From Clostridium sp. D43t1_170807_H7 (GTDB lineage Bacteria > Bacillota > Clostridia > Clostridiales > Clostridiaceae): a DNA stretch of 64,000 nucleotides. Both the position numbers and the translations under genes were made by a program. Shown one piece after another: positions 35,799 to 42,872 of the stretch (within the stretch, counting starts at the first letter, position 1; each line of letters begins with the position of its first letter). A model generated the notes under the pieces. It did no database searches. It had not been told where the DNA came from and saw nothing but the letters and a program-made list of their open reading frames with translations. The stretch is from contig NZ_JADNLK010000001.1 of assembly GCF_015555905.1 (NCBI RefSeq), positions 188,302 to 252,301 of the forward strand, in the 5' to 3' direction.

Positions 35799-37946
35799 TT
35801 ATGCACTTATTTCTCTACTTTCTTTATTAGTCTTTATATTTCTTCCTGATCCGATAGCTATTAAAATTGCTAGTATTGCAATTAATATTGAGCCTACAGC
35901 TCCAATTACACTACCTTCACCTAATAATAAACTACCTACTTGATTTATTATTAATGCTACTATATAAGCAGTTAATGTTTGGAAGCCAATTGTTATCCAC
36001 ATCCATTTCCAAGATCCCATTTCTCTTCTAATTGCACCTATAGCTGCAAAACAAGGTGCGTTAAGCATATTAAAGGCTATGAATGCTAATCCACTTGCTG
36101 ATGTAAACATTGTTCCAATTTGAGTTAATAATGCTGGTGTATCTTCTGCTGCTTCCGCTATACCAAATAATACTCCAAATGTTCCTACAACATTTTCTTT
36201 AGCTACTAATCCACTTACTGTTGCTACTGCTGATTGCCAATTACCAAATCCAAGTGGTGCAAATATCGGTGCTATTACTTTACCTATACTTGCTAATATA
36301 CTATCTTGAGCATCAACCATTTGTAATGTCCAATTAAATGAGCTAGTAAACCAAATTACAGCACAAGCAACAAATATAATAGTTCCAGCTTTTATAATAA
36401 ATGCTTTTCCTCTATCCCACATATGAATCAAAACACCTTTCATACTTGGAATATGGTATTGTGGAAGTTCCATAACAAATGGTGCTGCTTCCCCTTTAAA
36501 TGCCTTAGTTTTATTTAAAATAATTCCACAAATTATAATCATAAAAATTCCTAAGAAATAAATCACTGGTGCTACCCAAGATGCTCCACCAAAAATAGCT
36601 CCTGCAAACAATGCTATTATAGGTAATTTAGCTCCACAAGGAATAAATGTAGTAATCATTATTGTAAGTTTTCTATCTTTATCATTTTCCATAGTACGTG
36701 TTGCCATTATGCCAGGAACCCCACACCCTGAACTTATAAGTACAGGTATAAATGATTTTCCTGATAATCCAAATTTGCGTAGAATTCTATCCATAATAAA
36801 TGCTATTCTAGCCATGTATCCACAGTCCTCTAATAATGCTAATAAAAAGAATAATAACATTATTTGTGGGACAAATCCTAAAACAGCTCCAACACCACCA
36901 ATTATTCCATCATTTATCAATCCTTGTAACCATGGAGCTGTACCCACACTTTCTAAAAATACGGCAACATTTTCTCCAATTATTTCTCCAAATAAAGTGT
37001 CATTTGTCCAATCTCTTAATATTGAACCTAATGAACTAACAGCTATATAGTATACCCCCCACATAATTAAAGCAAATATAGGTAATGCTAATATACGGTT
37101 AGTAACTATTTTATCAATCTTATCTGATAATGTATGTTTTGAAGTATTTTTTTTCTTAATAACTTTTGAAACTATACTGCCAATAAATTCATATCTTTCT
37201 CCAGTAATTATTCCTTCTGCATCATCATCAAATTCTTTTTCACATTTTGTAATAATAGCCTCTACTTTTTCCTTAACATTATTATCCAAAGATACTTTTT
37301 CCATGAATTTACTATCACGTTCAAAAATCTTAATAGCCATCCATTGTTCACTTAAACCTATATTAGTAATATTATCACTCTTAATTAAATTTTTGATATC
37401 TTCCAACGCATCCTTTACTTCAGATGAGAAGTTCATATTGAAATTAGTATCCTTTTTACTTTTAGCTATTTCGATTGCCTTCATAGCAACATCTTTAGTT
37501 CCATTTCCTTTTAAGGCACTTGTCTTAACTACTGGGCATCCAAGAATCTTAGATAACTTGTCAATATCAATGACATCGCCCCTTTTTTCTACAATATCAA
37601 TCATATTTAATGCTATTACCGTTGGAATACCTAGTTCTAATATTTGAGTTGTTAAATAAAGATTTCTTTCAATATTGGATGCATCAATTATATTAATGAT
37701 TGCATCTGGTTTATCATCTATCATAAAATTTCTAGTTACGACCTCTTCCAATGTATATGGTGATAAGGAATATACTCCTGGCAAATCAACTAATTCAACA
37801 TCTTTATATCCTTTAATTTTCCCACTTTTTTTCTCTACAGTTACTCCTGGCCAATTTCCAACATATTGCTTTGCACCTGTAAGGTTGTTAAACATAGTTG
37901 TCTTACCACTATTTGGGTTTCCTGCTAACCCTATTTTTATTGCCAT
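35799..37946 (-). CDS. feoB: Ferrous iron transporter FeoB
   Basis: 715 residues. FeoB imports Fe2+ using an N-terminal GTPase coupled to a membrane domain. The G domain has GNPNSGKT at 9-16, DLPGVYSLSP near 54-63 and NMID near 114-117; helical GDI-like region to about 270; then two Gate domains with about ten helices, including PVLISSGCGVPGIMATR near 400-416 and the second SAVATVSGLVAKENVVGTFG near 575-594. The Cys in SSGCGVPG is the usual one in the pore. It is preceded by two feoA genes and followed by the Cys-rich partner. The ATG follows GGAGGAG. Confidence 0.97.
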   Translation of the reverse strand: MAIKIGLAGNPNSGKTTMFNNLTGAKQYVGNWPGVTVEKKSGKIKGYKDVELVDLPGVYSLSPYTLEEVVTRNFMIDDKPDAIINIIDASNIERNLYLTTQILELGIPTVIALNMIDIVEKRGDVIDIDKLSKILGCPVVKTSALKGNGTKDVAMKAIEIAKSKKDTNFNMNFSSEVKDALEDIKNLIKSDNITNIGLSEQWMAIKIFERDSKFMEKVSLDNNVKEKVEAIITKCEKEFDDDAEGIITGERYEFIGSIVSKVIKKKNTSKHTLSDKIDKIVTNRILALPIFALIMWGVYYIAVSSLGSILRDWTNDTLFGEIIGENVAVFLESVGTAPWLQGLINDGIIGGVGAVLGFVPQIMLLFFLLALLEDCGYMARIAFIMDRILRKFGLSGKSFIPVLISSGCGVPGIMATRTMENDKDRKLTIMITTFIPCGAKLPIIALFAGAIFGGASWVAPVIYFLGIFMIIICGIILNKTKAFKGEAAPFVMELPQYHIPSMKGVLIHMWDRGKAFIIKAGTIIFVACAVIWFTSSFNWTLQMVDAQDSILASIGKVIAPIFAPLGFGNWQSAVATVSGLVAKENVVGTFGVLFGIAEAAEDTPALLTQIGTMFTSASGLAFIAFNMLNAPCFAAIGAIRREMGSWKWMWITIGFQTLTAYIVALIINQVGSLLLGEGSVIGAVGSILIAILAILIAIGSGRNIKTNKESREISA

Positions 37947-37979
37947 CTTTCTCTCCTCCTATCTATTTTTAACTTATCT

Positions 37980-38201
37980 TCACTCAACTACTATCATTTC
38001 AGCATCATATTTACGTAATGTTAATTCATAGCCCCTTATATTTATTTCTATAGGATCACCTAGTGGAGCTACCTTACGAACGTAAATTTCACTACCTTTA
38101 GTAATTCCCATGTCCATTATTCTTCTACGAATAGCACCAGTACCTTCTACTTTTTTAACCTTCACAGTTTGTCCACATTTTATTTCTTTTAAGGTTGCCA
38201 T
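37980..38201 (-). CDS. feoA: FeoA family protein (second copy)
   Basis: 73 residues with an SH3-like fold, typical FeoA length. The pattern MATLKEIKCGQTVKVKKVEG, RRRIMDMGITKGSEIYV and GDPIEINIRGYELTLRK is clear. FeoA binds and helps FeoB. It lies between the first feoA and feoB; two adjacent feoA genes are common in clostridia. This one keeps the PxGDPxEI segment and is the more canonical copy. The ATG follows AAGGAGAG. Confidence 0.95.
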   Translation of the reverse strand: MATLKEIKCGQTVKVKKVEGTGAIRRRIMDMGITKGSEIYVRKVAPLGDPIEINIRGYELTLRKYDAEMIVVE

Positions 38202-38214
38202 TTATTTACTCTCC

Positions 38215-38424
38215 TTACACCATTATTCTACTTGCCATACTTTTATCTAAGGCTATTCTAGTACCTTTAATATTTACTATTAAATTTCCACCTAAATCTG
38301 AAACTATTGTAATTCCTTCACCAATAACAAATCCTAAACTATTTAAAAATTTCTTTGTTTCAGTATTTCCTGTTATTTTTTTAATTTTAACCTCTTCTCC
38401 TACTTGTGATAATATTAATGACAT
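38215..38424 (-). CDS. feoA: FeoA family protein (first copy)
   Basis: 69 residues, FeoA-like SH3 fold: MSLILSQVGEEVKIKKITGN, KKFLNSLGFVIGEGITIVSDL and NLIVNIKGTRIALDKSMASRI. The PxGDP segment is replaced by LGGN, so it is the more divergent copy. I start at the ATG at 38424 (GAGAGGTGA upstream) instead of the GTG three codons earlier. It is the first gene of the feo unit, 20 bases downstream of a perfect Fur box. Confidence 0.93.
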   Translation of the reverse strand: MSLILSQVGEEVKIKKITGNTETKKFLNSLGFVIGEGITIVSDLGGNLIVNIKGTRIALDKSMASRIMV

Positions 38425-38442
38425 TTCTTTCACCTCTCATAC

Positions 38443-38457
38443 TGATAATGATTATCA
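38443..38457 (-). promoter_or_regulatory. Fur box of the feo operon
   Basis: Perfect 7-1-7 palindrome TGATAAT-G-ATTATCA, downstream of the -10 of the feo promoter and before the first feoA. Confidence 0.9.
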
Positions 38458-38471
38458 TTATTTATATTTTC

Positions 38472-38499
38472 ATTATACTCCTTTATTTGCAAAAGTAAA
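38472..38499 (-). promoter_or_regulatory. Promoter of the feo operon
   Basis: TTTACT, 16 bases, perfect TATAAT on the minus strand; the Fur box follows 15-30 bases downstream. Confidence 0.65.
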
Positions 38500-38559
38500 T
38501 ATTTTTTTCTATTAATTCTTTATTTTGTATAAATTAAAAATTTATTTTAAAATGTTTTT

Positions 38560-38615
38560 TATAATAAAAAATAAGTAACTTAGTATAGAAAATATTTTTC
38601 TTTACTAAGTTACTT
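38560..38615 (-). terminator. Terminator of the DUF1540 gene
   Basis: A perfect 13-bp stem (AAGTAACTTAGTA and its complement) with a 17-base loop, followed by TATTTTTTATTAT on the minus strand. Confidence 0.7.
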
Positions 38616-38639
38616 ACTAATTTTTACTTTAAATTTAGC

Positions 38640-38798
38640 CTATTTTAACACAAATGATTGGCAATCTGTACATTCAACAACTGTTGGATTAGCTTCATGA
38701 GTACCAACTTGTATTGCATCTAAAGTACAATAATTTTCAGAACAGGCATGGTGTTTACATTGTTGTACACTACATTTAATACTTGAATTCTTTTGCAT
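38640..38798 (-). CDS. DUF1540 domain protein
   Basis: 52 residues. A small Cys-rich protein of unknown role, widespread in clostridia. It has the pattern IKCSVQQCKHHACSENYCTLDAI (two CxxxC/H-type units) and ends with PTVVECTDCQSFV; six cysteines and two histidines imply metal binding. Strong GGAGGTG ribosome site. It is a single gene between the spoVA genes and the feo operon with its own terminator. Confidence 0.88.
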   Translation of the reverse strand: MQKNSSIKCSVQQCKHHACSENYCTLDAIQVGTHEANPTVVECTDCQSFVLK

Positions 38799-38934
38799 AA
38801 CTTTCACCTCCACATCTTTAGTACTCTATTATTTTGCCCATAAGAGGTGTTATTATTCTAAATATCAATACGAAAACTTTACCTATTTTCTTTGTATATT
38901 AAGATTTTTATATTTTTCTTAATTATTCATTATA

Positions 38935-39291
38935 TTATTGTTTTGTTTTTGGATTAAAAATAAGAGCCATTAAATATCCGAAAAATATTGATGCTGTAAT
39001 TCCTCCTGCAGCACCTTCGATTCCCCCTATAAATACTCCTATTAATCCATTTTCTTTTACTCCTTTTATAGCTGCTTTAGCCAGACCGTTACCAAAACTA
39101 GGTAGAGGGATTGTTGCTCCTGCACCTCCGATTTCAACTAGTTTATCATAAAGCCCAAAACCTCCAAGAATTGCTCCAAGAGTAACAAACATAACTAATA
39201 TTCTAGCTGGAGTTAATTTTGTTGTGTCCATTAATATTTGTGCAACAACACATATTAATCCACCAACAATAAATGCACTTACATAATCCAT
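38935..39291 (-). CDS. spoVAE: Stage V sporulation protein AE
   Basis: 118 residues with about four membrane helices. SpoVAE is part of the SpoVA channel that moves dipicolinic acid into spores and out on germination. Typical segments are YVSAFIVGGLICVVAQILMD and a central GAGATIPLPSFGNGLAKAA, paralogous to that of SpoVAC. The start follows GGTGAGAG. It lies 20 bases after spoVAD in spoVAC-VAD-VAE, the minimal set in clostridia. Confidence 0.93.
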   Translation of the reverse strand: MDYVSAFIVGGLICVVAQILMDTTKLTPARILVMFVTLGAILGGFGLYDKLVEIGGAGATIPLPSFGNGLAKAAIKGVKENGLIGVFIGGIEGAAGGITASIFFGYLMALIFNPKTKQ

Positions 39292-39311
39292 AATAAACTC
39301 TCACCAACTTT

Positions 39312-40331
39312 CTATTTATATTCAATAGCCACTGCATGTGCTATTCCTGGTATACTTTCTCCTTGAAGAGATGAGGTTGTGCTCATTAATGCCCCAGTAG
39401 AAACTAATAATAAACTCTTTATTTCTTTTTTCATTAACTTTTTATAAAAGTATCCACAGGTAACAACTGCAGAACATCCACAACCACTACCACCTGAATC
39501 AGTCTTTTGCCTTTCATCATCAAATATTAAATCACCGCAATCAACATAATTATCCTTTACATCATATCCATAATCTAATAATAATTTAGTTGTTATTTCT
39601 TTTCCTACCTTCCCCAAATCTCCAGTTGCAATTACATCATAATCCTTAGGTGTTCTTCCTGTATCCTTAAAATGATTATATATTGTATCTACTGCTGCCG
39701 GAGCCATTGCTGCTCCCATATTATTAGGATCTTTAATTCCATAATCCTTAACTAATCCTGTAGTAACGTATGTTACTTTAGGAAAATCTCCACTTTTACC
39801 TAAAACCATTGCTCCTGATCCTGTAACTGTCCATTGACATGTTGGACATCTTTGACATCCATATTCTAATGGAAATCTAAATTGTCTTTCTGCTGAACTA
39901 AAATGAGAGGAAGTAGATGCTACAACATAATTACCAAATCCTCCATCTAGAAATAATGATGCCATACTTAAAGACTCTGACATTGTAGAACAAGCTCCAT
40001 ACAATCCTATAAATGGTATATTTAACTCTCTTGCAGCAAAACTAGATGATGTTATTTGATTTAATAAGTCACCTGCAAATAAGTAATCTATATTTTCTTC
40101 TCTTAAATTTGCATTGCTTATAGCACTTTTTATTGCCGTATACATCATTTCAGACTCAGCTTTTTCAAAACTGTCCTTACCTAAAGTATCATCATTTAAT
40201 ATTTGATGAAAATAATCCTTTAAAGGCCCATCACCTTCCTTAGGTCCAACTATAGAATAAGTTGAAATTATTTTAGGAGGATTTTCAAGTTTAATAGTTT
40301 GCTTTCCTACCTTTTTATTTTTTACACTCAT
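39312..40331 (-). CDS. spoVAD: Stage V sporulation protein AD
   Basis: 339 residues, thiolase-like fold. SpoVAD is the peripheral subunit that binds dipicolinic acid. Seen are NPPKIISTYSIVGPKEGDGPL near 17-37, a central FIGLYGACSTMSESL near 108-122 and DCGDLIFDDERQKTDSGGSGCGCSA near 262-286. It is the middle gene of spoVAC-VAD-VAE, spaced 18 and 20 bases from its neighbours. The ATG follows GAGAGTGAG. In Bacillus the unit is made in the forespore under sigmaG. Confidence 0.95.
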   Translation of the reverse strand: MSVKNKKVGKQTIKLENPPKIISTYSIVGPKEGDGPLKDYFHQILNDDTLGKDSFEKAESEMMYTAIKSAISNANLREENIDYLFAGDLLNQITSSSFAARELNIPFIGLYGACSTMSESLSMASLFLDGGFGNYVVASTSSHFSSAERQFRFPLEYGCQRCPTCQWTVTGSGAMVLGKSGDFPKVTYVTTGLVKDYGIKDPNNMGAAMAPAAVDTIYNHFKDTGRTPKDYDVIATGDLGKVGKEITTKLLLDYGYDVKDNYVDCGDLIFDDERQKTDSGGSGCGCSAVVTCGYFYKKLMKKEIKSLLLVSTGALMSTTSSLQGESIPGIAHAVAIEYK

Positions 40332-40349
40332 CTATACTCACTCTCCCAT

Positions 40350-40823
40350 TTAGACAATTCCCATAAGTCCTAAAACATAATATACTAATCCTATTATTAC
40401 TGATGTTCCTATTCCATAAACTAATACTGGGCCTGCAATAGTAAACATTTTAGCCGCCACACCAAAAACAAAGCCTTCTTTTTTAAACTCTATTGCTGGA
40501 GATACCACTGCATTAGAAAATCCTGTAATAGGAACTATAGTACCAGCACCGGCAAAACTTGCTATCTTATCATAAATTCCTATTCCTGTTAATAATGCTC
40601 CAATAAATATCATTATTATTGGCAACCACAGTTTAGCAGCTTCTTCATCTATACCAAATTTTATCAACATATTTAATATAAACTGCCCTATAGTACATAT
40701 AGCTCCACCAACTAGAAAGGCTAATAAAATATTCTTAAAATATTTTGGTTTAGGAACCATTTCTTTTGAAATATTTTCAAAGTCTTTAATTATTTTCTTT
40801 TCTTCTTTAGCCATTTTTCCCAT
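40350..40823 (-). CDS. spoVAC: Stage V sporulation protein AC
   Basis: 157 residues with a soluble N-terminus and four to five membrane helices. SpoVAC is a mechanosensitive-type channel subunit of SpoVA. The block PKYFKNILLAFLVGGAICTIGQF near 29-50 and FAGAGTIVPITGFSNAVVSPAIE near 95-117 are signatures. I start at the ATG at 40823 with AAAGGAG eight bases upstream; the earlier in-frame ATG at 40847 precedes that site and has no ribosome site of its own. First spoVA gene after sigF. Confidence 0.94.
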   Translation of the reverse strand: MGKMAKEEKKIIKDFENISKEMVPKPKYFKNILLAFLVGGAICTIGQFILNMLIKFGIDEEAAKLWLPIIMIFIGALLTGIGIYDKIASFAGAGTIVPITGFSNAVVSPAIEFKKEGFVFGVAAKMFTIAGPVLVYGIGTSVIIGLVYYVLGLMGIV

Positions 40824-40916
40824 ATATTTGTGTCTCCTTTCTTTCATAAATTTATTATTCCTCTTAATTTAAAATTAACTCATATTATTACAATTTTAAT
40901 AACTATTTTACTTTTA

Positions 40917-40937
40917 TAAAAAAATCTGCTCCGCAGA
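40917..40937 (-). terminator. Short terminator/attenuator before spoVAC
   Basis: TCTGC and GCAGA with a 3-base loop followed by seven Ts on the minus strand, about 100 bases before spoVAC. It may insulate spoVA from spoIIA transcription. Confidence 0.6.
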
Positions 40938-41002
40938 CTATGTGTTTCTGATATTTTTAAAGGTTATCCACAATTATTTAGAAAATATAATTTCCTAAAT
41001 AA

Positions 41003-41052
41003 TAAATAAATCTACATTAAATAATCTTTATTATTTAATGTAGATTTATTTA
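41003..41052 (-). terminator. Long AT-rich hairpin after sigF
   Basis: A near-perfect 22-bp stem around a 4-base loop lies about 40 bases after the sigF stop and is followed by a T-rich stretch on the minus strand. Confidence 0.65.
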
Positions 41053-41091
41053 AAAAATTTATTATTTTTTAATTTATACATTTTCTTATGT

Positions 41092-41850
41092 TCATCCCTC
41101 ATCTAATTGTTTTCTCATCTCAGAAAGTACTTTCTTTTCTATTCTAGATACTTGCACTTGGCTTATACCTAACATTTTAGCAACCTGTATCTGTGTTTTA
41201 TCTTTAAAATATCTTAAAACAATGATTTGTCTAGATTTAACATCTAAACTATTTAACGCTTCTTTTAAAGCTATCTTTTCAGTTAAATTCTTATCTTCTG
41301 CTGCATTTTCACTTAACTTATCAATAAGCAATACTGGTGCACCATCATCTTGGTGAATTACCTCATAAAGATACTGCATACTTGCAGAGGATTCTAAAGC
41401 AAATAATATTTCTTCTTTATCTATTCCTGAAAATTCAGCTAATTCTTCTATACTTGGATCTCTATTTAACTTTTTAGTTAATGCCTCTTTATCAAAATGA
41501 AGTTTTTTAGCTAAGCTCTTAACATTTCTACTTACCTTTATAATTCCATCATCTCTAAGGAATCTTTTTATTTCTCCAATTATCATTGGAACAGCATAAG
41601 TTGAGAACTTAACATTATAATTATCATCAAAATTATTAATTGCCTTAACAAGACCCATACATCCTATTTGATAAATATCTTCATAATCATACCCTCTATT
41701 TATAAACTTTTTACTTATAGAAGTTACTAAAGGTAAATTTGCTTCTATGAGCCTGTTCATAGCCTCTGCATCACCAGCTTTAGCTAGGGGTAATAATTGT
41801 GAGTTATCCTCATAGCTTAACTTTTCTTTTTTTACTTTACCCTTTTCCAT
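41092..41850 (-). CDS. sigF: RNA polymerase sporulation sigma factor SigF
   Basis: 252 residues. SigmaF is the first forespore-specific sigma factor, held inactive by SpoIIAB. Region 2 has NLPLVTSISKKF and GYDYEDIYQIGCMGLVKAI near 60-85 and FSTYAVPMIIGEIKRFLRD near 90-108; region 4 has the helix-turn-helix KTQIQVAKMLGISQVQVSRIEKKVL near 216-240. It is the third gene of spoIIAA-spoIIAB-sigF, 18 bases after spoIIAB. The ATG follows AGGGGAG. Confidence 0.97.
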   Translation of the reverse strand: MEKGKVKKEKLSYEDNSQLLPLAKAGDAEAMNRLIEANLPLVTSISKKFINRGYDYEDIYQIGCMGLVKAINNFDDNYNVKFSTYAVPMIIGEIKRFLRDDGIIKVSRNVKSLAKKLHFDKEALTKKLNRDPSIEELAEFSGIDKEEILFALESSASMQYLYEVIHQDDGAPVLLIDKLSENAAEDKNLTEKIALKEALNSLDVKSRQIIVLRYFKDKTQIQVAKMLGISQVQVSRIEKKVLSEMRKQLDEG

Positions 41851-41867
41851 AAATCTCCCCTAACACG

Positions 41868-42290
41868 TTAACTAAATTTCTTTGTCATAATAATTCTGGT
41901 ACCTTTATCTTTTTGACTTTCTACTTCTAAACTATCCATAAAACTTTCCATAACTGTAAATCCCATTCCTGATCTTTCAAGGTCTGGTCTTGAAGTATAA
42001 AGAGGCTCTCTAGCTTTATTAACATCATCTATTCCCTTACCATAATCTGTGATAATAATTGACACCTCTTTTCCACAAATTGTAGATTCTATTTTAATTA
42101 TACCCTTTTCATAATTTTCATAACCATGAATTATAGAATTTGTTACTGCTTCAGAAACAGCCGTTTTAACATCTGCAATCTCTTCAATAGTTGGATCTAG
42201 TTGAGAAACAAAAGCTGAAACTGCAACTCTAGCAAATCCTTCATTTTGAGATCTACTTTCAAATTCTATACATATTCTATTTTCTTCCAT
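41868..42290 (-). CDS. spoIIAB: Anti-sigma F factor SpoIIAB
   Basis: 140 residues. SpoIIAB is a GHKL-fold serine kinase that binds sigmaF and phosphorylates SpoIIAA. The ATP site has the N box [12 protein letters not shown] near 45-56 and the G1 box [10 protein letters not shown] near 80-90, with a glycine lid [11 protein letters not shown] near 110-120. The start is the ATG at 42290, preceded by GGAGGG; an upstream start would run through the end of spoIIAA. It follows spoIIAA by 16 bases. Confidence 0.95.
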   Translation of the reverse strand: MEENRICIEFESRSQNEGFARVAVSAFVSQLDPTIEEIADVKTAVSEAVTNSIIHGYENYEKGIIKIESTICGKEVSIIITDYGKGIDDVNKAREPLYTSRPDLERSGMGFTVMESFMDSLEVESQKDKGTRIIMTKKFS

Positions 42291-42306
42291 GTTATTAATC
42301 CCTCCA

Positions 42307-42642
42307 TTAAATGTTTGCAAGTGCTTCATTAACATTATTATAAACAGTAATTATTTTATAAAGTCCTGATAATGTAAATACTTTATCTACTCTTTTATTA
42401 ATATTAGTAATACAAACTTTTCCCTCTCTGTTTTTAACCTTCTTCAATCTTCCTATAACAACACCTATTCCTGAACTGTCCATAAATGTTACTTCTTTGA
42501 AATCCATTATAACTTTTTTTATATTATCTCGTTCTATTCTATCATCTATTTTGACTCTAACTTCTTCTGCGCTATGATGATCTAATTCTCCAACAAGAGT
42601 AACAACTAATTTATCATCAACTTTATTAAACTTCAAAAACAT
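42307..42642 (-). CDS. spoIIAA: Anti-anti-sigma factor SpoIIAA
   Basis: About 111 residues, STAS domain. Unphosphorylated SpoIIAA frees sigmaF from SpoIIAB. The phosphorylation loop [15 protein letters not shown] contains the target serine near residue 57, as in B. subtilis. The start is uncertain: an ATG at 42642 is preceded by TAGAG only, and a TTG at 42651 is also possible; the strong GGAGG farther upstream is too distant. First gene of spoIIAA-spoIIAB-sigF. Confidence 0.94.
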   Translation of the reverse strand: MFLKFNKVDDKLVVTLVGELDHHSAEEVRVKIDDRIERDNIKKVIMDFKEVTFMDSSGIGVVIGRLKKVKNREGKVCITNINKRVDKVFTLSGLYKIITVYNNVNEALANI

Positions 42643-42701
42643 AATAATCAACTCTAAAACAAATAATTAGAGCACCCTCCTATCTTCCTTCTTTTTCCAT
42701 A

Positions 42702-42731
42702 ATTTTAACATAACATTTATTTTGTAGTCAA
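42702..42731 (-). promoter_or_regulatory. Promoter region of the spoIIA operon
   Basis: TTGACT, 18 bases, TAAAAT gives a sigmaA-like promoter on the minus strand. Just upstream AAAGGTAAAA and ACAAAATAA, 11 bases apart, resemble the sigmaH elements used for spoIIA in Bacillus. Which is used cannot be decided here. Confidence 0.45.
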
Positions 42732-42785
42732 TGTATTTTTACCTTTTTATGGATATTGTTTTAATTCAGCTACTTTTTAATATAA

Positions 42786-42835
42786 AATAATGAAGATGCT
42801 GCATCTTTTATTTTTACTACAACATCTTCATCAAA
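42786..42835 (-). terminator. Terminator of the Lon-like protease gene
   Basis: TGAAGATGTTG pairs with CAGCATCTTCA across an AT-rich loop (one G-T pair) and is followed by TTATTTTATATT on the minus strand. Confidence 0.65.
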
Positions 42836-42872
42836 CTTTTCTTTTAATTTTAACTCTCTATATTTTATGATA

